From Actinomycetota bacterium (lineage in GTDB: Bacteria; Actinomycetota; Thermoleophilia; Gaiellales; Gaiellaceae), in assembly GCA_004366385.1 (NCBI GenBank), contig SIRU01000027.1, positions 1 to 43,302 on the forward strand: a DNA stretch of 43,302 nucleotides, given 5' to 3'. Of the stretch, positions 23,815-30,785 are shown one piece after another (the first letter of the stretch is position 1; every line of letters starts with the position of its first letter). Below the pieces are notes generated by a model. That model made no database searches. It was not told the origin of the DNA and was given only the letters and a program-made list of their open reading frames with translations. Both the position numbers and the translations under genes were made by a program.

Positions 23815-23912
23815 CCCCACCCTGGGTGGGGTGGTCGACCACCCTCCACCCGCGTCGAGCGTAGCGCTCGAGGGCGAACGGGTGGGGCACGACTCTGCGC
23901 CGACTTCGTGCC
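23815..23912. repeat. Cluster of four inverted repeats upstream of the PAS gene
   Basis: Within 98 bp there are CCCCACCC-T-GGGTGGGG (23815-23831), GGGTGGTCGACCACCC (23829-23844), TCGAGCG-TAG-CGCTCGA (23855-23871) and GGCACGA-N13-TCGTGCC (23886-23912). All are perfect. The stretch 23743-24010 contains no convincing gene. If the PAS gene is leaderless these are DNA sites, not a 5' UTR. Confidence 0.5.
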
Positions 23913-24010
23913 AATCGCTCCACAGCCCCGGCCCCGGTTTTCGCGGGGGTTGCTCTCCTTCGGCCCGTCCCGTTGACGTGCGGCCTCGCCCCTTGCCGGG
24001 CAACGCCTGG

Positions 24011-24790
24011 TCAGCGCCGGAGCCGAATCGCGTTCAGATCCTGCTCCGCGATCTCGTCCGCGCGGCCGATGAGCTCCTCGACGTCGTCGTGCTCGGCGTG
24101 CAGGTAGCGGCCCGCCAGCGCGTCGGCCCTTCCCGACGCGAGCACGCGCACCAGCCGCGGCGCCAGCTCGGGCGGCGTCCACGGCGCGTCGTCGCCGAAG
24201 TGTGCGGTCATCTCGGTCCGCACGAGGCCCGGGCTGATGAGGAAGACGTGCACGCCGAGCGGCCCGAGCGCGGCCGCGAGCGTCTCGCTGAAGCGCCCGA
24301 GCGCCGCCTTGCTCGGCCCGTAGGAGGTGGCGAGCGCGATCGTCGGGTTCCGTATCGGCAGGTAGGAGCCGCCGCTGCCGACGTTGACGATCCGGCCGCC
24401 GCCGCGCTCGACCATCCGAGGCGCCACGAGCCGGCAGCAGAGGTAGGCACCGAGGACGTTCACCTCGAAGACGTGCCACCACTCGTCCGGCTCCTCCTCG
24501 AGGAACGGCCTCCCGCTGCCCGCAATCCCGGCGTTGTTCACGAGCAGCGCGATCGGGCCGAGCTCCGACTCGACGCGCTCGATCCAGTCCTCGACGTCCT
24601 CGCGGCGCGACACGTCCCCGACCAGCGCCAGCCCGCCGACCTCGTTCGCGACCGCCTTTACCTGCCCCGCGGTCCGCCCGGTGACCGCGACCCGCATCCC
24701 TGCGGCGGTCAGCTCGCGTGCGATCGAGGCACCGATGCCGCGGCCGCCGCCGGTGACGAGCGCGACGCCTTCGAGCCGGTCAGACGACAC
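24011..24790 (-). CDS. Short-chain dehydrogenase/reductase
   Basis: The 259-residue classical SDR has TGGGRGIGASIA (NAD(P) loop), VNNAGIAG, and the catalytic Ser ahead of YGPSKAALGRF with its Tyr and Lys. It should oxidise or reduce a hydroxyl/keto group in an NAD(P)-dependent way; the substrate is unknown. GTG at 24790 lies 11 nt inside the end of the upstream acyl-CoA synthetase gene, so the two are coupled and may act on the same CoA-linked or acid substrate. That link is inferred. Confidence 0.93.
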   Translation of the reverse strand: MSSDRLEGVALVTGGGRGIGASIARELTAAGMRVAVTGRTAGQVKAVANEVGGLALVGDVSRREDVEDWIERVESELGPIALLVNNAGIAGSGRPFLEEEPDEWWHVFEVNVLGAYLCCRLVAPRMVERGGGRIVNVGSGGSYLPIRNPTIALATSYGPSKAALGRFSETLAAALGPLGVHVFLISPGLVRTEMTAHFGDDAPWTPPELAPRLVRVLASGRADALAGRYLHAEHDDVEELIGRADEIAEQDLNAIRLRR

Positions 24791-26711
24791 GCGCGATCTC
24801 CTCCAGCGCCTCGGGGTTCTCGAGCGTCGAGAGGTCGCCGGGATCCTCGCCGAGCGCCCGCGCGCGCACCGCACGGCGCACGATCTTCGCGCTCCGCGTC
24901 TTCGGCAGCGCCGGCACGAACAGGATCCGCTCCGGCTTGAACGCCTTGCCGAGCTCGTCCGTCACGGCACGCTCGACGCCGCTCGCGTCGTCCTCGGCCC
25001 CAGGTGTGAGGACGCAGAAGAGCCAGACCACCTCGCCCTTCACCTCGTGCGGCACGCCGATCGCCGCCGCCTCCGCGACTCCCGGATGGTTCACGGCCGC
25101 GGACTCGATCTCGGCCGGCCCGATCCGCTTGCCCGCAACGTTCAGCGTGTCGTCGGAGCGGCCGTGCAGGAACCAGTAGCCGTCCTCGTCGATCGACGCC
25201 CAGTCCCCGTGCGTCCACACGCCCGGGAAGCGGCTCCAGTACGTCTCCAGATACCGCTCGGGGTCGCCCCAGATCCCGCGCGTCATCCCCGGCCACGCAC
25301 GCTTGCAGACGAGCTCGCCTACCGCGCCGCGCACGGGTCGGCCTGCGTCGTCGAAGACGTCCATGTCCTGCCCGAGAGCCGGGAAGCCGAGCGAGCACGG
25401 CTTCGTCGGCTCCATGAGCGAGACCGAGAGGAAGCACGCGCCGACCTCTGTCCCTCCGGAGATGTTCACGATCGGGATCCGCCCCGCGCCGCACACGTGC
25501 TCGTTCAGCCAGTCGTACGGACCTCGGTTCCACGGCTCGCCGGTCGTCGTCACCGCGCGCAGCGAGGACAGGTCGGCGGCCGGCTCGCCGTGCGGGATCA
25601 GCGCCCGCACGAGCGTGGGCGACACCCCGAGCATCGTCACGCGCTCCGACTCGACCGCGCGCCAGATGCGGTCCGGCGGCCGGTCGGGCGCGCCCTCGAG
25701 GTAGACGACCGTCGCGCCGAGCGCGCCGGCGCCCACGACCGTCCACGGGCCCATGATCCACCCCATGTCGGTCGCGAAGAGCACGCGGTCGCCGGGCCGG
25801 AGATCGGCCTGGTAGGCGGCCTCGCGCGCGATCGAGAGCAGGAACCCGCCCTGGACGTGCAGCGCCCCCTTCGGCCGCCCGGTCGTCCCCGACGTGTACG
25901 CGAGGAGATACGGGGCCTCGCTCTCGACCTCGACCGGCGCGAGCTCGCCCGGCGACTCCGCGACGAGCGCGTCCCAGTCGTGGTCGCGTCCCGGCGTCAT
26001 CGGCGTGTCGATGCCGAGTCGACCCCAGACGACGACGTGCTCGACGGACGGTGCCGACGCGAGTGCCTCGTCCGCGATCTCCTTCAGCGGCACGGGCGAG
26101 CCGCGCCGGAGAGTCGCGTCCGCGGTGACGAGCACCTTCGCGCGCGCGTCCGCGAGTCGCGCGGCGACGGCGGGCGCGGCGAAGCCGGAGAAGATCGGCA
26201 CCTGGATCGCGCCGAGGTGCGCGCAGGCGTGCGACGCGACCGCCGCGCGGGGCGACATCGGCAGGTAGAGCGCGACCGCGTCGCCCTCCTCGACGCCGAG
26301 CGAGGTGAGGGCCTCGGCGAAGCGCGTCACCTCCCGCGACAGCTCGGCCCACGTCAGCGCGCTGCGCTCCCCGTCCTCCGCGAGCCACACCGCCGCCTCC
26401 TCGCCCGGCTGCTCGCCGGCCCAGCGGTGCACGCACGCGGTCGCGAGGTTGAGCCGCGCGCCGGTGAACCACGTCGTCCACTCGACGCCGCGCGAGTCGT
26501 CGAGGACCTCGTCCCAGTCGCTCGCGAGCGGTAGCTCGAGATCCGCGCGGACGGCGCGCCAGAACCGGTCCGGCTCCCCGACCGAGACACGGTGCAGCTC
26601 CGCGAACGTCGTGCATCCGAGCGTGCGGGCGAGCCGTGTCACGTTGGCCGCCTCGAGCTGCTCGGGGCTCGGCGTCCAGGCAAAGTTAGTGTCTGCTAGG
26701 TTAGTGCTCAC
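24780..26711 (-). CDS. AMP-forming acyl-CoA synthetase (acetoacetyl/acetyl-CoA synthetase-like)
   Basis: The 643-residue ANL enzyme begins FAWTPSPEQLEAANVTRL, typical of a bacterial acetyl/acetoacetyl-CoA synthetase-like group. It contains LAYTSGTTGRPKGALHV (A3), GGTEVGACF (A5 region) and KTRSAKIVRR (A10) with catalytic Lys609. It activates a carboxylate to its CoA thioester; chain length is not predictable here. GTG at 26711 lies within a cluster of GTTAGTG repeats and a TAGTG-N2-CACTA palindrome shared with the divergent efflux gene. It is coupled to the SDR. Confidence 0.92.
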   Translation of the reverse strand: MSTNLADTNFAWTPSPEQLEAANVTRLARTLGCTTFAELHRVSVGEPDRFWRAVRADLELPLASDWDEVLDDSRGVEWTTWFTGARLNLATACVHRWAGEQPGEEAAVWLAEDGERSALTWAELSREVTRFAEALTSLGVEEGDAVALYLPMSPRAAVASHACAHLGAIQVPIFSGFAAPAVAARLADARAKVLVTADATLRRGSPVPLKEIADEALASAPSVEHVVVWGRLGIDTPMTPGRDHDWDALVAESPGELAPVEVESEAPYLLAYTSGTTGRPKGALHVQGGFLLSIAREAAYQADLRPGDRVLFATDMGWIMGPWTVVGAGALGATVVYLEGAPDRPPDRIWRAVESERVTMLGVSPTLVRALIPHGEPAADLSSLRAVTTTGEPWNRGPYDWLNEHVCGAGRIPIVNISGGTEVGACFLSVSLMEPTKPCSLGFPALGQDMDVFDDAGRPVRGAVGELVCKRAWPGMTRGIWGDPERYLETYWSRFPGVWTHGDWASIDEDGYWFLHGRSDDTLNVAGKRIGPAEIESAAVNHPGVAEAAAIGVPHEVKGEVVWLFCVLTPGAEDDASGVERAVTDELGKAFKPERILFVPALPKTRSAKIVRRAVRARALGEDPGDLSTLENPEALEEIARVV

Positions 26712-26738
26712 TACACTCGGGCGAGGCGGGCCTCGCCC
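26685..26738. promoter_or_regulatory. Putative operator region between acyl-CoA synthetase and efflux pump
   Basis: GTTAGTG occurs at 26685-26691 and 26700-26706. The second overlaps the palindrome TAGTG-CT-CACTA (26702-26713). TACACT at 26712-26717 is a possible -10 for the pump. GGGCGAGG-CGGG-CCTCGCCC (26719-26738) is a perfect 8-bp hairpin in the predicted leader. The TetR encoded behind the pump is the obvious candidate ligand. Confidence 0.45.
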
Positions 26739-26759
26739 GCCGTCGTTCGCGGGAGGCAC

Positions 26760-28199
26760 ATGCGCACTCGGATCTTCGCAGAGGAGACACGGAAGTGGTT
26801 CACGCTGGCCGCCGTCTCCTTCGGCCTCTTCATGATCATGCTCGACAACACGGTGGTGAACGTCGCGCTGCCGGCGATCCAGCAGGACCTCGGCGCCGAG
26901 CTCTCGGAGCTCCAGTGGATCGTCACGGGCTACGCGCTCACGTTCGCTGCGCTGATGCTGATCGGGGGCAAGGTGGCGGACGCATATGGCCGGCGCCTGA
27001 TCTTCGTCGTCGGGATCGCGATCTTCACGACCGCGTCGCTCTGGTGCGGCCTCGCCGACTCGAGCGACGAGCTGATCGCGGCGCGCGTGCTCCAGGGCGT
27101 GGGCGCTGCGCTCATGAACCCGGCGACGCTCTCCATCATCGCGGCGACCTTCCCGCCGCACCAGCGGGGCGCCGCGATCGGGATCTGGGCGGGCGTGTCC
27201 GCGCTCGCCCTCGCGATCGGGCCGCTCGTCGGCGGCCTGCTGACCGAGCACGCGACCTGGAACTGGATCTTCTTCGTCAACGTCCCGGTCGGGATCCTGG
27301 GCATCGCGGCGAGCTTCGTCTTCATCGACGAGTCGCGCGACCAGACGCACGAGCGCCTCGACCTCCCCGGGCTGGCGACGTCGGCGGTGGGGCTCTTCGC
27401 GCTGACGTACGCGCTCATCGAGGCGAACACGTACGGCTGGGGCTCGACGCGGATCCTCGGGGCCTTCGCGCTCGCCGGGATCGCGCTCGTCGCGTTCTAC
27501 CTCCTCGAGCGTCATCAGCGCGCGCCGATGCTCCCGCTCGAGCTGTTCCGCAACTCGACCTACACGGGGGCCAACCTCGTCGTGCTCCTCGTCGCGCTCG
27601 CGATGTTCGGGGTCTTCTTCTTCATGTCCCTGTACATGCAGACGATCCTGGGCTACTCGGCAGTGCAGACCGGCGCGGCGTTCCTGCCGATGACGATCCT
27701 GATCATCCTGCTCGCGCCGATCGCCGGGAGGACGAGCGACCGCGTCGGGTCGCGGGGGCTCCTGACCGTCGGGATGGTGCTGGTCGCGCTGCAACTGGTC
27801 TGGCTCTCGCGGCTCGGGCTGCGCTCGGACTTCTGGGATCTCCTGCCGGCGTTCCTCGTGGGCGGCATCGGGATGGCCCTCACGATGACGCCGAGCGCCG
27901 CTGCTGCCACGCGCAGCGTCTCCGTGGACAAGGCCGGCGTCGGAGCGGCGGTGCTGAACGCCTCGCGCCAGGTCGGCGGCTCGCTCGGGATCGCCGTGAT
28001 GGGCGCGATCATGGCTCACGAGGCCGCGGGCAGGCGGACGCCCGAGGCGTTCATCGACGGGTTCCAGAGCGCGTTGCTGGTCGCTGCGGCCATCGCCGTC
28101 GCGGGTGCCGTCATCGCGTTCATGCTCGTCCGGCCGCACGAGGGCGCGGGACGGCGCGCCCCGGATGCGGGCCGCGAGGTCACGGAGCCCGCCGGATGA
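26760..28199 (+). CDS. DHA2-family MFS drug efflux transporter (EmrB/QacA type, 14 TM)
   Basis: The 479-residue membrane protein opens with LDNTVVNVALPAIQQDL (motif D1 of DHA2). It has GGKVADAYGRRLIF (motif A) and RVLQGVGAALMNPATLSI (motif B), then GPLVGGLLTE (motif C), and 14 predicted hydrophobic segments. It should export hydrophobic compounds using the proton gradient. ATG at 26760 has GGGAGG just upstream, so this gene uses a Shine-Dalgarno. Its stop overlaps the TetR gene start (ATGA), a standard repressor/pump pair. Confidence 0.95.
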   Translation: MRTRIFAEETRKWFTLAAVSFGLFMIMLDNTVVNVALPAIQQDLGAELSELQWIVTGYALTFAALMLIGGKVADAYGRRLIFVVGIAIFTTASLWCGLADSSDELIAARVLQGVGAALMNPATLSIIAATFPPHQRGAAIGIWAGVSALALAIGPLVGGLLTEHATWNWIFFVNVPVGILGIAASFVFIDESRDQTHERLDLPGLATSAVGLFALTYALIEANTYGWGSTRILGAFALAGIALVAFYLLERHQRAPMLPLELFRNSTYTGANLVVLLVALAMFGVFFFMSLYMQTILGYSAVQTGAAFLPMTILIILLAPIAGRTSDRVGSRGLLTVGMVLVALQLVWLSRLGLRSDFWDLLPAFLVGGIGMALTMTPSAAAATRSVSVDKAGVGAAVLNASRQVGGSLGIAVMGAIMAHEAAGRRTPEAFIDGFQSALLVAAAIAVAGAVIAFMLVRPHEGAGRRAPDAGREVTEPAG

Positions 28200-28792
28200 C
28201 CGCCCCCGCGACCCGTCTCCCGGCGGCCGAGCGCAGGCGCGCGATCGTCGACGCTGCGCTCCGCGTCTTCTCCGAGGGGAGCTATGCCGGCGCGACGACC
28301 GCGCACATCGCCAGGGAGGCCGGGGTGTCGGAGCCGATCCTGTACCGCCACTTCGAGTCGAAGCGCGAGCTCTACGCCGCGTGCCTCGACGAGGCCTGGG
28401 AGCGGATCCGCTCGAAGATCGACGAGCGGATCGAGGAGCTCGGGCCGGCCGAGGGCTGGCGCGACCTCGGCCCGACGACGATGCGCGAGATGAAGGTGCT
28501 CGTGCCCAGCCTCTGGATGCAGGCGATCACGGAGGCGGGACAGGATCCCGACATCCGGCGCCACGTCCGCGCACACATGCGCGAGGTGCACGACTACTTC
28601 GCGGACGTCGTCCGCCGCGTGCAGGCCGACGGCGGCATCCGTCCCGATCGCGACCCGGACGTCGAGGCGTGGATCTTCGTCGCGGGGACGCTGCTCGTCT
28701 CCGTCGCCGACCGCCTCGGCGGCCTCCTCGGGCCCGACGACTTCGAGGCGATCAAGGCCGAGCGCCACCGCTGGCTGACCGGCGACGCCTGA
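28196..28792 (+). CDS. TetR-family transcriptional regulator
   Basis: The 198-residue protein has an N-terminal HTH with AERRRAIVDAALRVFSEGSY, TTAHIAREAGVSEPILYRHF and ESKRELYAACLDEAW, a textbook TetR domain. A helical ligand-binding domain follows. It probably represses the upstream pump gene, with which it overlaps by 4 nt, and may also act on the divergent acyl-CoA synthetase gene. The ligand is unknown. Confidence 0.95.
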   Translation: MTAPATRLPAAERRRAIVDAALRVFSEGSYAGATTAHIAREAGVSEPILYRHFESKRELYAACLDEAWERIRSKIDERIEELGPAEGWRDLGPTTMREMKVLVPSLWMQAITEAGQDPDIRRHVRAHMREVHDYFADVVRRVQADGGIRPDRDPDVEAWIFVAGTLLVSVADRLGGLLGPDDFEAIKAERHRWLTGDA

Positions 28793-28809
28793 TCGGCGAA
28801 GGGCGATCT

Positions 28810-28833
28810 GCGGCGATGTAGTCACGTCGCCGC
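28810..28833 (+). other. Hairpin behind the TetR gene
   Basis: GCGGCGA (28810-28816) pairs perfectly with TCGCCGC (28827-28833) around a 10-nt loop, 18 bp after the TetR stop. Without a T-tract it is at most a weak terminator. From here to 28985 I see no convincing gene. Confidence 0.35.
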
Positions 28834-28985
28834 ACCTACAGCACGAACGGGCCGGCGGGTCCCATGCGCGAGCGTCGGAGGCCGGAGGGCGAGTTGCTCG
28901 CCCGGGAGGCCAAGCGGGCCGACTCCATGTACGACCGCGAGGGAAGGGGGGCACGTGGGGGGAGACCGCCAGGTTCCACCACGAA

Positions 28986-29161
28986 TGAAAACGCCCCCGG
29001 CTGCGGCTCCGGGGGCGCTTTCCTGGTTCGAGGCGACCCCTTACCGGGGCGACGAGCCTGGAGCTCGTGACTCTGCGGCCCAGCCACGGCTTCCTGGGGC
29101 CCGCCGGCGGATCCGGCGGTGGTGCCCGCGCATCCGACCTGGCGTGAGTCGGTGCGGTGTG
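28986..29161 (-). ncRNA. Putative structured small RNA (~175 nt)
   Basis: A near-consensus promoter (29196-29168, reverse strand) and a strong intrinsic terminator with TTTT (29017-28988) bracket about 175 nt with no convincing reading frame. In 5'-3' order the RNA can form CCGCCGG-N5-CCGGCGG, GGCCCCAG/CTGGGCC, ACGAGC-TCCAG-GCTCGT, CCCC-GGTAA-GGGG and the terminator hairpin. It is divergent from the XRE/TPR regulator gene, and one AAGTCAAGT box covers its -35. I could not match it to a known family. A terminated leader (riboswitch or attenuator) is the alternative, but no gene follows on this strand: the next gene downstream is TetR in the opposite direction. Confidence 0.62.
28992..29017 (-). 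terminator. Intrinsic terminator of the small RNA
   Basis: CGCCCCCGG/CCGGGGGCG is a perfect 9-bp GC stem with an 8-nt loop. On the reverse strand it is followed by TTTTCATT. On the top strand it is followed only by CTTTCC, so it is strongest for reverse-strand transcripts but may also stop read-through from the pump/TetR operon. Confidence 0.75.
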
Positions 29162-29167
29162 GGCCTG

Positions 29168-29196
29168 ACTATAGGGGCCATGTCCGGAAAAGTCAA
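29168..29196 (-). promoter_or_regulatory. Near-consensus housekeeping promoter of the small RNA
   Basis: On the reverse strand TTGACT (29196-29191), a 17-bp spacer and TATAGT (29173-29168) form the best vegetative promoter in the window. The predicted start is near 29161. Confidence 0.7.
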
Positions 29197-29236
29197 GTAG
29201 CTAAGTCAAGTGATTTCCGCTAGGGTTACTTGACTT
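29190..29236. promoter_or_regulatory. Three AAGTCAAGT boxes (candidate XRE operator)
   Basis: AAGTCAAGT lies at 29190-29198 and 29203-29211 in direct orientation, 13 bp apart. Its reverse complement ACTTGACTT lies at 29228-29236. The first box contains the -35 of the small RNA promoter. The region is AT-richer than its surroundings. The adjacent XRE/TPR regulator is the likely binder; this is inferred from position and symmetry. Confidence 0.6.
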
Positions 29237-29247
29237 CCCACGACCAC

Positions 29248-29278
29248 CGGACATCCCCCTCCAGGGGGAGTGTGTCCG
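29248..29278 (+). other. Leader hairpin of the XRE/TPR gene
   Basis: CGGACA-TCCCCCT-CC-AGGGGGA-GTG-TGTCCG folds into 13 bp with a 3-nt bulge, ending 25 nt before the ATG at 29304. It may affect the message or act as a DNA site. No T-tract follows. Confidence 0.45.
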
Positions 29279-29303
29279 CTCCGGATCACGGGTTCACTCC
29301 GAC

Positions 29304-30650
29304 ATGGGCATGCACGAGACCGCCACCTCCCCCACGCCCGCCGCATCGGCACGCTCGCGCCTCGGCGACCGCCTGCGCGCGCTCAGGGTCGCGAAGGGCC
29401 TGACGCAGACCCAGCTCGCGGGCGAGCGGTTCTCGAAGGAGTACGTCAGCCAGATCGAGCGCGGGAAGACGCGCCCGACCGACGCGACCATCGCGTGGCT
29501 CGCGGAGCAGCTCGGCGTCGACTCGGGCTATCTCGCGTCCGGCGTCTCGACCGAGGAGCGCACGAAGGCCGAGGCGTTGCTCGCCCGTGCGGAGGCGCTC
29601 TCGGAGGCGCACCGTCACGAGGAGGCGATCGAGGTCTTCCGCGAGGCGCGCCCGCTCGTCGACGGGACCGGCGCTCCGTCCCTGGAGCTCCGTGCCCTGA
29701 CGGGGGAGGCGTGGTCGCTCGGCCAGCACGGTGACGTGCGGACGTCGCTGGAGCTCCTCCAGCGCGCTCGCGAGATCGCCGAGCGGCCGGAGATGTCCGA
29801 CCTCGACCGCGCGGACGTGCTGTTCCGCCTCGGCGTCTGCCGCTGGCAGCTGTCGAGCATCTCGACCGCGATCGCGCTCTTCGACGAGGCGCTCAAGCTC
29901 GCGGAGGGCTCGGGGCTGCCGTGCGACCTCCTCCGCGCCGACATCCTCGGCTGGCGCTCTCGCTGCCACCGCCGGCAGCGCGACTACGTCGCCGCCCGCG
30001 AGGACGTCGAGCGCGCGCTCGAGCTCGCCGAGGGCATGGGCGACCGGCGCGCGATCGCCAACACGTACTTCCAGGCTTCCCTCATCTCGCAGCGGCAGGG
30101 CCACTACGTCCTCTCGCGGAACTACGCGCAGCGGGCGAAGGAGCTGTACCAGGAGCTGAACGACGAACGGAACGTCGGGCGGCTCCTGCTCATGTTCGGA
30201 GGCCTCACGCTCCTCCTGGGTGACGACGAGCGTGCGGTCGAGCACCTCAAGGCGTCGTACGCGCGGGCGTTGGACTCGGACTCCCCGGCGGATGCGGCCC
30301 AGGCGCTCGAAGGGATCGCCCGGGTGCATCTGAACCGGGGCGAGTATGACAAGGCGGACGAGCTCGCGCGCGCGTCGCTCGAGCTCATCGAAGGTCGGGA
30401 GGACTACCTCTACGAAGTCAGCGCATCGCAGCTCGTACTGGGACGAGCGCATCTCGAGCGCGGACGGCTGGACGAGGCGGAGGACTGCTTCCGGGCAGCG
30501 GACGCGGCGGCGGAGCAGCTGTCGTCGCTCAGCTACCGGACGGAGGCGTGGGTTGCGTTGGGTGATCTCGCGGCTCGTCGAGGAGACGACCGCGAGGCGT
30601 CGCGTCTCTACCGGAACGCCGCCGAGGCGCTCCAGGAAATCCGCTTCTAG
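29304..30650 (+). CDS. XRE-family HTH regulator with TPR domain (RRNPP-like architecture)
   Basis: The 448-residue protein has an N-terminal XRE helix-turn-helix (residues 20-75: LGDRLRALRVAKGLTQTQLA, then SKEYVSQIERGKTRPTD). About 360 residues of tandem tetratricopeptide-like helical hairpins follow (for example EAIEVFREARPLV, TAIALFDEALKLAE, ARAHLERGRLDEAEDCFRAA). There is no membrane segment. HTH plus TPR is the layout of RRNPP receptors (PlcR, Rgg, NprR), which bind short peptides in the TPR groove. A 31-codon gene for a hydrophobic peptide follows after 13 bp. AAGTCAAGT boxes upstream suggest autoregulation. A non-peptide, general TPR regulator is the conservative alternative. Confidence 0.9.
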   Translation: MGMHETATSPTPAASARSRLGDRLRALRVAKGLTQTQLAGERFSKEYVSQIERGKTRPTDATIAWLAEQLGVDSGYLASGVSTEERTKAEALLARAEALSEAHRHEEAIEVFREARPLVDGTGAPSLELRALTGEAWSLGQHGDVRTSLELLQRAREIAERPEMSDLDRADVLFRLGVCRWQLSSISTAIALFDEALKLAEGSGLPCDLLRADILGWRSRCHRRQRDYVAAREDVERALELAEGMGDRRAIANTYFQASLISQRQGHYVLSRNYAQRAKELYQELNDERNVGRLLLMFGGLTLLLGDDERAVEHLKASYARALDSDSPADAAQALEGIARVHLNRGEYDKADELARASLELIEGREDYLYEVSASQLVLGRAHLERGRLDEAEDCFRAADAAAEQLSSLSYRTEAWVALGDLAARRGDDREASRLYRNAAEALQEIRF

Positions 30651-30663
30651 AGAGGAGGTCGCC

Positions 30664-30759
30664 GTGAAGCCGAGACTGCTGCTCCTGGTCGTCAATCTGG
30701 CAGTGCTGGCCGCGTGGCTCGGGCGCTTCGGCCTGGACACCTGGCCCGAGGGCCACTAG
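30664..30759 (+). CDS. Small hydrophobic peptide (31 aa), candidate signal propeptide
   Basis: GTG at 30664 is preceded by AGGAGG with a 5-nt spacer, the strongest Shine-Dalgarno in the window, 13 nt after the regulator stop. The 31-residue product begins with a basic MKPR and continues LLLLVVNLAVLAAWL, one hydrophobic helix. It ends in GRFGLDTWPEGH, a short polar/aromatic tail. This is the shape of an exported propeptide or a single-span membrane miniprotein. Its place directly behind an HTH/TPR regulator resembles receptor/peptide pairs. It has no recognised homologue. The coding call rests on the ribosome binding site and composition. Confidence 0.68.
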   Translation: MKPRLLLLVVNLAVLAAWLGRFGLDTWPEGH

Positions 30760-30771
30760 AAACGCCACGGC

Positions 30772-30777
30772 TACACT
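30772..30777 (+). promoter_or_regulatory. -10 element of the thioredoxin-fold lipoprotein gene
   Basis: TACACT ends 8 nt before the ATG at 30786. The 13-mer around it (CTACACTCGGGCG) also occurs at 26711-26723 upstream of the efflux gene. Confidence 0.42.
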
Positions 30778-30785
30778 CGGGCGCG

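Noticed and set aside
28864-29070. Open frame of 68 codons on the top strand behind TetR (MRERRRPEGELL...)
   Set aside because: Its second half runs through the terminator stem and the conserved-looking stems of the reverse-strand RNA, and it has no clear ribosome binding site. The composition there follows the RNA structure, not protein coding.
28836-29087. Reverse-strand 83-codon frame across the small RNA and its terminator
   Set aside because: It reads straight through the strong intrinsic terminator, so transcripts would mostly end before the second half. It is better explained by open frames being common at this GC content.
29018-29125. Resemblance of part of the small RNA to c-di-GMP-I, c-di-AMP or T-box riboswitches
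   Set aside because: Short words such as GCAGAGTCAC or GGTGGTGCC recall these families, but the required conserved loops and their order are missing, and no gene follows on that strand.
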